Source: Geodermatophilus ruber
GTDB lineage: Bacteria > Actinomycetota > Actinomycetes > Mycobacteriales > Geodermatophilaceae
Length of the DNA: 64,000 nt
Assembly (NCBI RefSeq): GCF_900114385.1
Contig: NZ_FOSW01000006.1
Location: 62,001 to 126,000, forward strand
Reading direction: 5' to 3'
Shown in pieces: positions 17,020-26,145 of this stretch. Each line of letters begins with the position of its first letter. Position 1 is the first letter of the stretch. Position numbers and translations under genes: made by a program. The notes beneath the pieces were generated by a model. The model searched no databases, was not told the origin of the DNA, and saw only the letters and a list, made by a program, of their open reading frames with translations.

Positions 17020-18497
17020 CGCAAGTCGTTCTGCACGGCATGCGGCGGGCGACCGACCGCGTGCACCTCCTGCCCCGCGGCGTGCAGGACGTCCCGGACA
17101 TCAGCTCCCTCGTCCCCGCCGAGTTCGGCGGGGGTCAGGCCACCGACGAGCGCCGGCACGCGACGATCAGCTGCATCATCCCCGCCTACAACGAGGAGTC
17201 GACGATCGCCGACGTCCTCACCTCGCTGCTGGGGCAGACCCGGCCGCCGGACGCGATCCACGTGATCGTCAACAACACCGACGACGACACCGTGGAGATC
17301 GCCGAGCAGTTCAGCGGCGAGCACCTGCGGATGATCAAGAGCGAGCCGTTCACCACCCGCGTGCACGTGCACGACATCGGGGAGAACCCCGACAAGAAGG
17401 TCGGCGCGCTCAACTTCGGCTACTTCGTCAGCCGCGGACACGACTACGTCCTCGGCGTCGACGGCGACACGACCCTCGAGCGGCGCTGCCTCGAGTGGCT
17501 GGAGAAGGAGATGGTCAGCGACCCGCGCATCGGCGGGCTGTCGGCCATCTACACCTTCGACAAGTCCCGGGTGAAGGGCGCGATGGCCCGCTACCTGGTC
17601 GCCGGCCAGCGGGCCCAGTTCGCCGGGTTCAACATGGACAACCTGGTGCGCGGCCGGAACATGGCCGTGCTCGGTGGCCAGTGCAGCCTGTTCAGCATGC
17701 GGGCCCTGGAGTCGATCATGTACCGCAACCACCAGGCCGCGCCCTGGGTCCGCGACTCCGAGGTCGAGGACTCCAAGCTCTCCCTGCAGATCAAGGACGC
17801 CGGGTTCAGCACGAAGATCAGCGCCCGGGCGCGGGCCTTCGTGGGCCCGATGACCACCCTGCGGGCGCTGCACGGCCAGCAGGTGAAGTGGAACTTCGGC
17901 GGCATCGACCTGCTCTGGCCCGGTCAGCGCGGGGACACCAAGGGCCAGCCGCTGCACCCGAACCTGCGGCTGCGCTGGTACGAGAACGTCTCGATGTTCT
18001 TCAACATCACCACCCGCATGGCCTTCCTGCTCCTGCTGGCCGCGGCGCTGTCGATCGACGCCTTCGTCTTCAACCCGATCTGGCTGATCCCACCGGTGGT
18101 GGCCACGCTGCTCAACCTGCGGATCGCCGCGTCGATGCACGACAAGAGCGCGTCGGACATCTTCTATGCCCTCCTGTTCTTCCCCGCCGAGATGTACATG
18201 TGGGTCCGCATGGGCCACTTCATGACGGCGTGGGTGCAGTTCTTCGCCCGTGTGGAGAAGGACAACTGGGCCGCGCAGGCCGCCGCGGAGCGGGGCCGGG
18301 GATCGGCCTACGTCTTCCCGGCGATCTGTGCCATGGCGACCTTCCTCGTGCTGATCTTCGCCTGGAGCCAGCAGAGCATCGGGGTGCAGTCGGCGATCCT
18401 GTCGGTGGGCTGGCCGGTGCTCTACCTGATCACCGTGCTGCAGACCCTCTTCATGCTGAAGAAGCTGCTCCGCCGCCAGCGCGGCTTCACGGTCTGA
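17016..18497 (+). CDS. Membrane-bound family 2 glycosyltransferase (processive type)
   Basis: This 493-residue protein resembles cellulose/hyaluronan/poly-GlcNAc synthase catalytic subunits. It has ISCIIPAYNEESTIADVL (about 50-67), DGDT as the metal-binding DxD near 150, EVEDSKLS as the acceptor acid region and QQVKW as the QxxRW-like motif of processive enzymes. Five or so membrane helices follow from about residue 330 to 480 (for example MAFLLLLAAALSIDAFVF). It would polymerise or transfer a sugar from a UDP-sugar at the inner membrane face. AGGAGG lies seven bases before the GTG, which overlaps the lipoprotein stop. Product identity is unknown. No BcsB or deacetylase gene is nearby. Confidence 0.88.
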   Translation: MTQVVLHGMRRATDRVHLLPRGVQDVPDISSLVPAEFGGGQATDERRHATISCIIPAYNEESTIADVLTSLLGQTRPPDAIHVIVNNTDDDTVEIAEQFSGEHLRMIKSEPFTTRVHVHDIGENPDKKVGALNFGYFVSRGHDYVLGVDGDTTLERRCLEWLEKEMVSDPRIGGLSAIYTFDKSRVKGAMARYLVAGQRAQFAGFNMDNLVRGRNMAVLGGQCSLFSMRALESIMYRNHQAAPWVRDSEVEDSKLSLQIKDAGFSTKISARARAFVGPMTTLRALHGQQVKWNFGGIDLLWPGQRGDTKGQPLHPNLRLRWYENVSMFFNITTRMAFLLLLAAALSIDAFVFNPIWLIPPVVATLLNLRIAASMHDKSASDIFYALLFFPAEMYMWVRMGHFMTAWVQFFARVEKDNWAAQAAAERGRGSAYVFPAICAMATFLVLIFAWSQQSIGVQSAILSVGWPVLYLITVLQTLFMLKKLLRRQRGFTV

Positions 18498-18501
18498 CCC
18501 G

Positions 18502-18548
18502 GAGCGGAGTGGATTCGTGCGCGTGACGCGCACGAATCCACTCCGCTC
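18502..18548. terminator. 47-bp palindrome, bidirectional terminator
   Basis: The 23-base arms (18502-18524 and 18526-18548) are perfectly complementary around one central G. The right arm reaches into the stop codon of the VWA gene. It separates the convergent glycosyltransferase and VWA genes. Confidence 0.85.
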
Positions 18549-19503
18549 ACAGCAGGCGGTTGGTCCAGAGCAGGCTCAGGACGACGCCGAGCAGGGCGAA
18601 CAGCACCCCGCCGCGGACGAACCAGTAGCTGACGTCGCGGGGCTCGGTGGTGTAGCCGATCTGGCTGCCCAGGTCCTCGTAGACCTGCTCGAGCTCCGCG
18701 GCGCTGGCCGCCTCGCTGTAGCTGCCCCCGGTCTTGTCGGCGATCTCCTCCAGCGTCGCCCGGTCCACCGGCACCGGCACCCGCTCGCCGTCGAGGTCGA
18801 GGGTGCCGTAGTCGGTGCCGAAGGCGATGGTCGAGACCGGGATGCGGGCGTCGACGGCGGCGTTGACCGCCTGGGTGTCGTCGCGGCCGACGGTGTTGTA
18901 GCCGTCGGACAGCAGCACGATCCGCGCCGGTGGCAGGTCCTCCTCGCTGCTGTCCAGCGACGCCTGGAAGTTCTCGATCGCGGTCAGCGAGGTGAACACC
19001 GCCTCGCCGATCGCCGTCGACTCGGCCAGGTCCAGGTTGTCGATCGCGCTGCGCACCTGGCCGCGGTCGGTCGTCGGGGTCACCAGCGTGGTGGCGGTGC
19101 CGGCGAAGGAGACCAGGCCCAGGTTGATCCGCTCGGGCAGGACGTCGACGAACTCCTTGGCCGCCTTCTGCATCGCCTCGAAGCGGCTGGGCTCGATGTC
19201 GGTGGCCTGCATCGACAGCGAGATGTCGACGGCCATGACCACCGTCGCCCGTTCCCGCGGCACCCGCACCTCGGTGCTCGGCACCGCCAGCGAGATGATC
19301 AGCGCTCCGAGCGCCAGCGCGACCAGCCCGAAGGCCACGTGCCGCCGCCACCCCGGCCGCTTGGGGACGATGCTGCCCAGCAGGGCGACGTTGGTGAAGC
19401 GCGCCGCGTAGGCCCGCCGCCGCAGCTGGAGCACCACGTACAGCACGACCAGCGCCACGACGGCGAGGAGGCCGAGCAGCCACAGCGGGGCCTGGAAGGT
19501 CAT
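18547..19503 (-). CDS. VWA-domain membrane protein (BatA-like)
   Basis: This 318-residue protein has two N-terminal membrane helices (residues 6-25 and 56-75), a von Willebrand A domain, and a C-terminal helix (about 296-316). The metal-ion site is DISLS at 93-97, with the later Thr and Asp positions in the SFAGTATTLV and LLSDGYNT stretches. BatA-type proteins work with MoxR ATPases and DUF58 proteins in envelope or protein-assembly quality control. Its start overlaps the DUF58 stop (ATGA). It is the last gene of the moxR operon. Confidence 0.9.
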   Translation of the reverse strand: MTFQAPLWLLGLLAVVALVVLYVVLQLRRRAYAARFTNVALLGSIVPKRPGWRRHVAFGLVALALGALIISLAVPSTEVRVPRERATVVMAVDISLSMQATDIEPSRFEAMQKAAKEFVDVLPERINLGLVSFAGTATTLVTPTTDRGQVRSAIDNLDLAESTAIGEAVFTSLTAIENFQASLDSSEEDLPPARIVLLSDGYNTVGRDDTQAVNAAVDARIPVSTIAFGTDYGTLDLDGERVPVPVDRATLEEIADKTGGSYSEAASAAELEQVYEDLGSQIGYTTEPRDVSYWFVRGGVLFALLGVVLSLLWTNRLL

Positions 19504-20519
19504 CGAACGGCTCCCTGGCTGCCGGCGCGCCGGCGCTCGGCGACGTAGCGGACGACGTCCATCAGCCAGTCGCGGTCCGTGCGCAGCTGCAGGTGCCCGG
19601 CGCCGGCGCGGCGCAGCGCCCGGGCGACGGCCTGCCGCTGGGCGGCCGCCCCGGCAGCGAAGCGGGCGCGGAACTCCGCGTCGCCGGTCGGCACCTCGAG
19701 GGTCTGGCCGGACTCGGGATCGACGACGGTCAGCAGCCCGACGTCGGGCAGCTCCAGCTCCCGGGGGTCGACGACCTCGATGGCGAGCAGCTCGTGCCGC
19801 CCGGCCAACCCGCGCAGCGGGCGCTCCCAGTCGCTGTCGCCCAGGAAGTCGGAGACGACGACCACCAGGCCGCGGCGGCGCGGTGGCCGGCGCAGGCTCT
19901 CGAGGGCCATGGCGAGATCACCCCGCCGTCCCCCGGCCGCCCGCGGGGTGGCGACGACGGACCGCAGCAGCCGGTCGGCGGCCAGCCGCCCGGCCATGGC
20001 CGGGTAGCGGTCGACCCGCTCGCCGGTGGTGACGACGGCGCCCAGCCGGTTGCCGCCGCGGACGGTGAGATGGCTGACCGCGGCCAGCCCGGCGATCGCC
20101 AGGTCTCGCTTCTGGCAGGCGGCGGTGCCGAAGTCGAGGCTGGCCGAGAGGTCCACGACCGCCCAGGTCTCCAGCTCGCGGTCGGCGATCGTCTGGCGCA
20201 CGTGCGGCACCTGGGTGCGGGCGGTCACCGGCCAGTCCATCCGCCGGACGTCGTCGCCGGGGTGGTAGGTGCGCGAGTCGCCGGCCTCCGTGCCTGAGCC
20301 GGGGACGAGCCCGAGGTGGTCACCCTGCAGCAGCCCGTCGAGCCGGCGGCGGACCGTCAGCTCCAGCCGCTGCAGGAGGACGTCGGCCGGCCCCTCGGCG
20401 AAAGCCGGCGGCGCACCGTCGCCGGCGCCCGGGTCGATCCCGGAGCCGGGGGTCGGGGCGTGCTCGGGCGGCGCCGCGGCGGGCTGCCCGGCGGCGGCCG
20501 AGCGGCGGCGGAGGATCAC
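19500..20519 (-). CDS. DUF58 domain protein
   Basis: This 339-residue cytosolic protein is the usual middle gene of MoxR-DUF58-VWA operons. The first 45 residues are Pro/Gly-rich and probably flexible. The conserved DUF58 block is SRTYHPGDDVRRMDWPVTAR, followed by WAVVDLSASLDFG, which has the VWA-like DxSxS metal site. The start GTG at 20519 overlaps the moxR stop by four bases. The function of DUF58 proteins is not settled; they probably link the ATPase to the VWA protein. Confidence 0.9.
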   Translation of the reverse strand: MILRRRSAAAGQPAAAPPEHAPTPGSGIDPGAGDGAPPAFAEGPADVLLQRLELTVRRRLDGLLQGDHLGLVPGSGTEAGDSRTYHPGDDVRRMDWPVTARTQVPHVRQTIADRELETWAVVDLSASLDFGTAACQKRDLAIAGLAAVSHLTVRGGNRLGAVVTTGERVDRYPAMAGRLAADRLLRSVVATPRAAGGRRGDLAMALESLRRPPRRRGLVVVVSDFLGDSDWERPLRGLAGRHELLAIEVVDPRELELPDVGLLTVVDPESGQTLEVPTGDAEFRARFAAGAAAQRQAVARALRRAGAGHLQLRTDRDWLMDVVRYVAERRRAGSQGAVR

Positions 20520-21742
20520 GCCTGCTGGGGCCCGCGGGCGTAGCCGTTCGCGGCGGGCTCACCCTGCGGCCCCGCGCCGGGGTGGCCCGAGGGCACCGGC
20601 CCCTGCGGGCCCGGGCCCGGCTGGCCGTAGGCCGGCGGCCCGAACTGCGGGCCGGCCTGCGGTCCGAAGGACGGGACGCTGGGCCCGCCGGGAGCACTCG
20701 GGCCGAAGCCGTCGGCCCGCTGCCGCGGCGTGACCTGCGGCAGCGGCACGGTCTGCAGGATGCGCTTGACCACGTGATCGGCCGGCACCCCGTCGGCGAG
20801 CGCGTCGTAGGAGAGCACCAGCCGGTGGCGGAGCACGTCGACGGCGATGTCGAGCACGTCCTGCGGCAGCACGTAGTCCCGGCCGCGGACCAGGGCCAGC
20901 GCCCGGCTGGCCGCGATCAGGCCGAGGGAGGCGCGGGGGCTGGCGCCGTAGGACACCCACGAGGCGACGTCGTCCATGCCGTGCTCGCGCGGGGCGCGGG
21001 TGGCCACGACGAGGCGGACGACGTAGTCGACCAGGGCGTGGTGGACGAACACCTGCGAGGTGGTGTGCTGCATGCGGCGGAGGTCCTCGGGGCCGAGCAC
21101 CGTCTCGGCCACCGGCGGGATCGCGCCCATCCGGTAGATGATCTCCCGCTCCTCCTCCGGGGTCGGATAGTCGACGAGCACCTTCATGAGGAAGCGGTCG
21201 CGCTGGGCCTCGGGCAGCGGGTAGACGCCCTCGGACTCGATGGGGTTCTGGGTGGCCAGCACGAGGAAGGGGTCGGGCAGCGGGTGGGTGACCCCGCCGA
21301 TGGAGACCTGCCGCTCGGCCATGACCTCCAGCAGCGCCGACTGGACCTTGGCCGGCGCGCGGTTGATCTCGTCGGTGAGGACGAAGTTGGCGAAGACCGG
21401 GCCGAGCTCGGTGTCGAAGGCGTCCTGCCCGGCCTTGTAGATGCGGGTGCCGATGATGTCGGCCGGCACCAGGTCGGGGGTGAACTGGAGACGGGCGAAC
21501 TTCCCGCCCACGACGGTGGCCAGCGTCTCCACGGCGAGGGTCTTGGCCACGCCGGGCACGCCCTCGAGCAGCACGTGCCCGCGGGCCAGCAGCGACACCA
21601 GCATCCGCTCGACGAGGCGGTCCTGGCCGACGATCACGCGCTTGATCTCGAACAGGACCCGCTCCAGGCGGGCCGCGTCGACCGACGGCGGCACCGGCTG
21701 CGCGGCGCTGGTCTCGACGGGCGTGCTGGCGGCGCTGGTCAC
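20516..21742 (-). CDS. MoxR-family AAA+ ATPase
   Basis: MoxR ATPases act as chaperones that mature protein complexes together with VWA proteins. The 408-residue product has Walker A GVPGVAKT at 61-68, Walker B VLTDE at 121-125, and the sensor-like ATQNPIESEGVYPLPEAQ stretch. The C-terminal lid ends near residue 340. A tail of about 64 residues rich in Pro, Gly and Gln follows, which is not typical of the family and looks disordered. The GTG at 21742 has GAGGAGG four bases upstream. Its first bases overlap the stop of a small upstream ORF, so translation may be coupled to that ORF. Confidence 0.93.
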   Translation of the reverse strand: MTSAASTPVETSAAQPVPPSVDAARLERVLFEIKRVIVGQDRLVERMLVSLLARGHVLLEGVPGVAKTLAVETLATVVGGKFARLQFTPDLVPADIIGTRIYKAGQDAFDTELGPVFANFVLTDEINRAPAKVQSALLEVMAERQVSIGGVTHPLPDPFLVLATQNPIESEGVYPLPEAQRDRFLMKVLVDYPTPEEEREIIYRMGAIPPVAETVLGPEDLRRMQHTTSQVFVHHALVDYVVRLVVATRAPREHGMDDVASWVSYGASPRASLGLIAASRALALVRGRDYVLPQDVLDIAVDVLRHRLVLSYDALADGVPADHVVKRILQTVPLPQVTPRQRADGFGPSAPGGPSVPSFGPQAGPQFGPPAYGQPGPGPQGPVPSGHPGAGPQGEPAANGYARGPQQA

Positions 21743-21819
21743 GCGGCCTCCTCGCTGGTGCTCGTCGCCCGCGTGCCCAACGGTGCTGGGCTCATCGGTT
21801 CGCTCGCAGGCTCGCTCAC
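21739..21819 (-). CDS. Possible 26-residue leader peptide overlapping moxR
   Basis: A GTG at 21819, preceded by GGGAG at a short spacing, opens a frame of 26 codons. Its TGA overlaps the moxR GTG in the GTGA pattern seen between the real genes of this operon. The peptide is rich in Ser, Glu, Pro, Ala and Thr (starting VSEPASEPMSPAPL) and has no membrane or signal features. It could be a coupling leader or a chance frame. The overlap and ribosome site make it worth noting. Confidence 0.35.
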   Translation of the reverse strand: MSEPASEPMSPAPLGTRATSTSEEAA

Positions 21820-21942
21820 AAGGCTCCCTGGTCGTGCCGTTCCGCGGCCTCCGGGAGGCCGGTGCCGGGCGGAGCGCCCGTCCCTGCGCCAGTGTCCTAC
21901 ACGTTCCTGTGCGGGGGCTGTGCTCGGCGTCGGAGGAGGGCG

Positions 21943-22038
21943 GTGCGTCGCGGGCGGCGCACCGCGGCGGGACCGTGCGTCGCGGGCGGCGCACCCGGGC
22001 GGGACCGTGCGCCGCGGCGACGCGCCCGGGCACCGCGC
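21943..22038. repeat. 32-bp tandem repeat, about 2.5-3 copies
   Basis: Copies start at 21943, 21975 and 22007. The first two share GTGCGTCGCGGGCGGCGCAC and differ at only two or so positions near the end. The third is diverged after its first dozen bases. Each copy contains GTGCG and CGCAC, which can pair as a small hairpin. The repeat lies directly upstream of the 6C RNA gene. Confidence 0.75.
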
Positions 22039-22130
22039 GGCGCATGCAGACCCCTGCCCCCGAGGGCGGCGTGGCTGATAGCCTCCATACCGCGTCGGGC
22101 AGCTCCCCCCGTGGCTGCCCGACGCCTTTT
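22030..22130 (+). ncRNA. 6C small RNA with intrinsic terminator
   Basis: The 6C RNA is a small actinobacterial RNA with C-rich hairpin loops thought to pair with G-rich ribosome sites. The strong part is a 12-bp stem (22092-22103 with 22114-22125) whose loop carries six C in a row, followed by CTTTT, an ideal terminator on the plus strand. Upstream, GGCTGATAGCCTCCATACC and a second C-rich stretch (CCCCTGCCCCC at 22051-22061) fit the first domain of the motif. No protein gene on the plus strand needs this terminator. The 5' end is uncertain. Confidence 0.75.
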
Positions 22131-22173
22131 CCTGCCGGCGCCGACCGGCCGCCCCGAGGGTGAAATCCCCGGC

Positions 22174-23547
22174 TCAGCCCGTGGGTCGCACCGCGCCGAA
22201 GTAGTCCGCGCCGAAGCGCATGGACGAGACCTTCACGAGGTCGCCGCTCTGCGGCGCCTCGATCATCTGGCCGCCGCCCAGGTAGAGCGCCACGTGGTAG
22301 ATCGACGTGTACTCCGGACCGGAGGCCCAGAACACCAGGTCGCCCGGCTGGAGCCGGTCGGCGGCGACGGTCGCGCCGCGGAAGCGCCAGTACTGGTCCC
22401 GGCTGGTGCCGCCGATGGCGATGCCGGCCCGCGCGTAGGCGTACTCGGTCAGCCCGGAGCAGTCGAAGCCCACGATGTGCTGGTCGGGGTCCAGGCCCGC
22501 GGTGGGGCCGGAGCTGCCGCCGCCGCCCCAGCTGTAGGGCAGGCCGCGCTGCGACTGCGCGGCGGCGATCGCGGTCTGCACCGCCGACCCGGACGGCGCG
22601 CCCGCGGTCGTGCCGGGGCCGGCGGACCCACCCGCGACGCTGCCCGACGACGCCCCCCGGGGGGTGGAGGTCCCGGCCGGGGAAGAGGAGGTCCCGGCCG
22701 GGGAGTTGGTGGCCCCGGCCGAGCTGCCGGACCGGCCGGCCGGCGGGCGGGACGCTGCCGCCGCGGCCGCGGCGGCAGCGGCGGCGGCCGCCCGCTGGGC
22801 GCCCTCGAGCCCGTACAGGGTCTGCTGGGCGGCGGCGAGCTCGGCCTCCCAGGCGCCCCGCTGGACGGCGAGGTCCGCGGCCTGGGCACGGGCGGCGAGC
22901 TCCTGCTCGCGCGCCTGCGCGAGCGCCCCGGCGGCCTCCGCCTCGAGCGCGGCGGCGGCCTCGACCGCCGCAGTCGCTGCGGCTGCGGCGGCCGCGGCCT
23001 GCTGCTCGAGCACGGTCAGCCGGTCGACGACGTCGACCCGGTGCCGGCCGGCCGCCTCCAGCAGGGCGGCGCGCTCGATGAGCTGCGCCGGGCCGTGGGC
23101 ACTGACCAGCGCGGCGGCCCCGGGTGCGGTGCTGCCCTGCATGTAGCTGGACCGCGCGAAGGCGGCGACCTCGGCGCGGCCGCCGGCGAGGTCCGCCTCG
23201 GCCTGGGTCGCCGCCGCGGCGGCCACGTCCGCCTCGGCGCGCGCCGTCTGGAGGCCGGCCTGGCGCTCCTCGTACTCCTGCAGCGCGATCTGCGCGGTCT
23301 GGTGCGCGGCCGCGGACGCGGCCTCGGCCTGCGCGAGCTGGGCGCCGATCGCGCCGACCTGGGCGGCCGCGGCGTCCCGGGCGGCCCGCGCGTCGACGAC
23401 CTCGGCCCCGGTGGGGGCGGCGGCGGCCATCCCCGGGACGGCAACGGCGGCGACCAGCGTCGCGATCGCCGCCCCGACGGCCCGGAGGACCCACCGGGGC
23501 ACCGGCCCCCGGGCATGGATGTGCCGCCCGCCCGCACCGCTGTCCAC
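22174..23547 (-). CDS. Secreted NlpC/P60 peptidoglycan hydrolase (RipA-like)
   Basis: This 457-residue exported protein would cut peptide bonds in peptidoglycan during growth or division. A signal peptide (RAVGAAIATLVAAVAVPG to the AAAA cleavage region) is followed by a long alanine-rich coiled coil (about 45-270). A Ser/Pro/Gly linker runs from about 270 to 325. The NlpC/P60 domain has Cys363 in FDCSGL, His418 in YHVALYLG and an acidic third residue at about Glu430 in MIEAP. GTG at 23547 has GGGGAGG eight bases upstream and is preferred over an ATG at 23607. The coiled coil probably keeps the enzyme inactive until a partner binds, as in RipA. Confidence 0.92.
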   Translation of the reverse strand: MDSGAGGRHIHARGPVPRWVLRAVGAAIATLVAAVAVPGMAAAAPTGAEVVDARAARDAAAAQVGAIGAQLAQAEAASAAAHQTAQIALQEYEERQAGLQTARAEADVAAAAATQAEADLAGGRAEVAAFARSSYMQGSTAPGAAALVSAHGPAQLIERAALLEAAGRHRVDVVDRLTVLEQQAAAAAAAATAAVEAAAALEAEAAGALAQAREQELAARAQAADLAVQRGAWEAELAAAQQTLYGLEGAQRAAAAAAAAAAAAASRPPAGRSGSSAGATNSPAGTSSSPAGTSTPRGASSGSVAGGSAGPGTTAGAPSGSAVQTAIAAAQSQRGLPYSWGGGGSSGPTAGLDPDQHIVGFDCSGLTEYAYARAGIAIGGTSRDQYWRFRGATVAADRLQPGDLVFWASGPEYTSIYHVALYLGGGQMIEAPQSGDLVKVSSMRFGADYFGAVRPTG

Positions 23548-23568
23548 GAATCCGACCTCCCCGCGCGC

Positions 23569-23641
23569 GGCGACGTCCCGAGGGGACGTCGCCACGCGAC
23601 CCGTCACTGCCCGCGCCCTGACGGGCGCTCACTGTGACGGG
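23569..23641 (-). promoter_or_regulatory. Structured leader: two hairpins before the NlpC/P60 gene
   Basis: Nearest the gene is an 11-bp stem with a three-base loop (23569-23593), ending just before the ribosome site. Further up is a nested structure: an outer 8-bp stem (23600-23607 with 23634-23641) enclosing an inner 6-bp stem (23613-23618 with 23623-23628). They lie between the acyl-CoA ligase terminator and the GTG, so they belong to the leader. It does not match the c-di-AMP (ydaO) riboswitch consensus as I remember it. Confidence 0.5.
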
Positions 23642-23703
23642 GATCGACGGGATCGGCCGGTGGATTGAGCGGGCCCTCCCCCTTCCGGGTGAGCCCGGCA
23701 TGG

Positions 23704-23725
23704 CCCCTTCCCGAGGCCGGGAAGG
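23704..23725 (-). terminator. Hairpin after the acyl-CoA ligase gene
   Basis: An 8-bp stem (CCCTTCCC with GGGAAGGG) and a six-base loop lie just past the stop codon of the acyl-CoA ligase gene. It separates that gene from the NlpC/P60 gene in the same direction. Confidence 0.6.
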
Positions 23726-23732
23726 GTGCCTC

Positions 23733-25268
<1,536 letters not shown>

Positions 25269-25395
25269 GACGGCTCCAAGGTCCTCGGGTCACCGGCTGC
25301 CCGCGCGGGGTGCCCGACAGCCGCTCGACGTGGTCCCCGTCACGCTATCGGCCGCCCCGGGACGCGACGAGCGGAGCGCGGCCCGGGCCCCGCCG

Positions 25396-26145
25396 TCAGG
25401 AGGCCAGCAGGCGGGGCAGCGAGGTGCCGATCGGCTCCCGGACGACCAGGTCGGCCAGCCGGTCGTAGGGGGTGGGGTCGGCATTGACCACCACGACCCG
25501 CGCCCCGGCGCCGGCGGCGAGGTCGGTCAGGCCGGCGGCCGGGTGCACGGTGAGCGAGGTGCCGGCGGCGAGGAAGACGTCGCAGTCGACGGCGGCGGTC
25601 GCGGCCGCGTCGATGACCGCGGGGTCCAGCGCCTGACCGAAGCTGATCGTCGCCGACTTGAGGATGCCGCCGCAGGCCTGGCAGGCGGGATCGGGTTCCC
25701 CGGCGTCCACCCGGGCGAGCGCGGCGGCCATCGTCGTCCGGTCGCCGCAGGACAGGCAGGCCACCTCGTGCACCGTGCCGTGCAGCTCGTGGACCAGCTC
25801 CGGCGCGGACCCCGCCTGCTGGTGCAGCCCGTCGATGTTCTGGGTCACCAGCGCGCGCAGCCGGCCCCGGCGCTCGAGGTCGACCAGCGCACGGTGCGCC
25901 GCGTTGGGCCGCGCGCCCCACGGGTGCGCCCGCCGTGCCTGCCAGGCCCGGCGGCGGATCTCGGGGTCGGCGACGTAGTACTGCAGCGTCGAGAGCTCCT
26001 CCGCCTCGGGGTCGCGGGTCCACACACCCTGCGGCCCGCGGAAATCGGGGATGCCGCTGTCGGTGGAGATGCCGGCGCCGGTCAGCACGGTGATCCGGCG
26101 GGCGGCGGTCAGCCAGTCCGGCAGCGGCCGGGGGACGGCGCTCAC
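25396..26145 (-). CDS. NAD-dependent protein deacylase, Sir2 family
   Basis: Sirtuins remove acyl groups from lysines using NAD. The 249-residue protein has GAGISTDSGIPDFRG (23-37), the NAD/ribose motif TQNIDGLHQQAG (101-112), catalytic His122 in ELHGT, and zinc cysteines at 130, 133, 155 and 158. The C-terminal VFLAAGTSLTVHPAAG and VVVNADPTP complete the fold. GTG at 26145 overlaps the PAP2 stop by four bases (GTGA). Co-translation with a lipid phosphatase-like gene is unusual and may only reflect shared transcription. Confidence 0.95.
   Translation of the reverse strand: MSAVPRPLPDWLTAARRITVLTGAGISTDSGIPDFRGPQGVWTRDPEAEELSTLQYYVADPEIRRRAWQARRAHPWGARPNAAHRALVDLERRGRLRALVTQNIDGLHQQAGSAPELVHELHGTVHEVACLSCGDRTTMAAALARVDAGEPDPACQACGGILKSATISFGQALDPAVIDAAATAAVDCDVFLAAGTSLTVHPAAGLTDLAAGAGARVVVVNADPTPYDRLADLVVREPIGTSLPRLLAS

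Larger units (their letters stand above)
21743..22173. other. 430-bp region holding moxR leader, tandem repeats and 6C RNA
   Basis: Apart from the small leader ORF there is no protein gene. From 21943 there is a 32-bp tandem repeat, and from about 22030 a 6C-type RNA gene on the plus strand. The moxR promoter must lie between 21820 and about 21940, but no clear hexamers stand out. Confidence 0.6.

Noticed and set aside
21943-22038. CRISPR array
   Set aside because: Copies are contiguous at 32-bp steps with no spacers, and no cas gene is present.
21862-23637. Plus-strand frame of 591 codons opposite the NlpC/P60 gene
   Set aside because: It reads through the tandem repeat, the 6C RNA and its terminator, and is antisense to a conserved hydrolase.
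23548-23700. c-di-AMP (ydaO) riboswitch before the NlpC/P60 gene
   Set aside because: The conserved single-stranded segments of that class, as remembered, are not found; only hairpins are clear.
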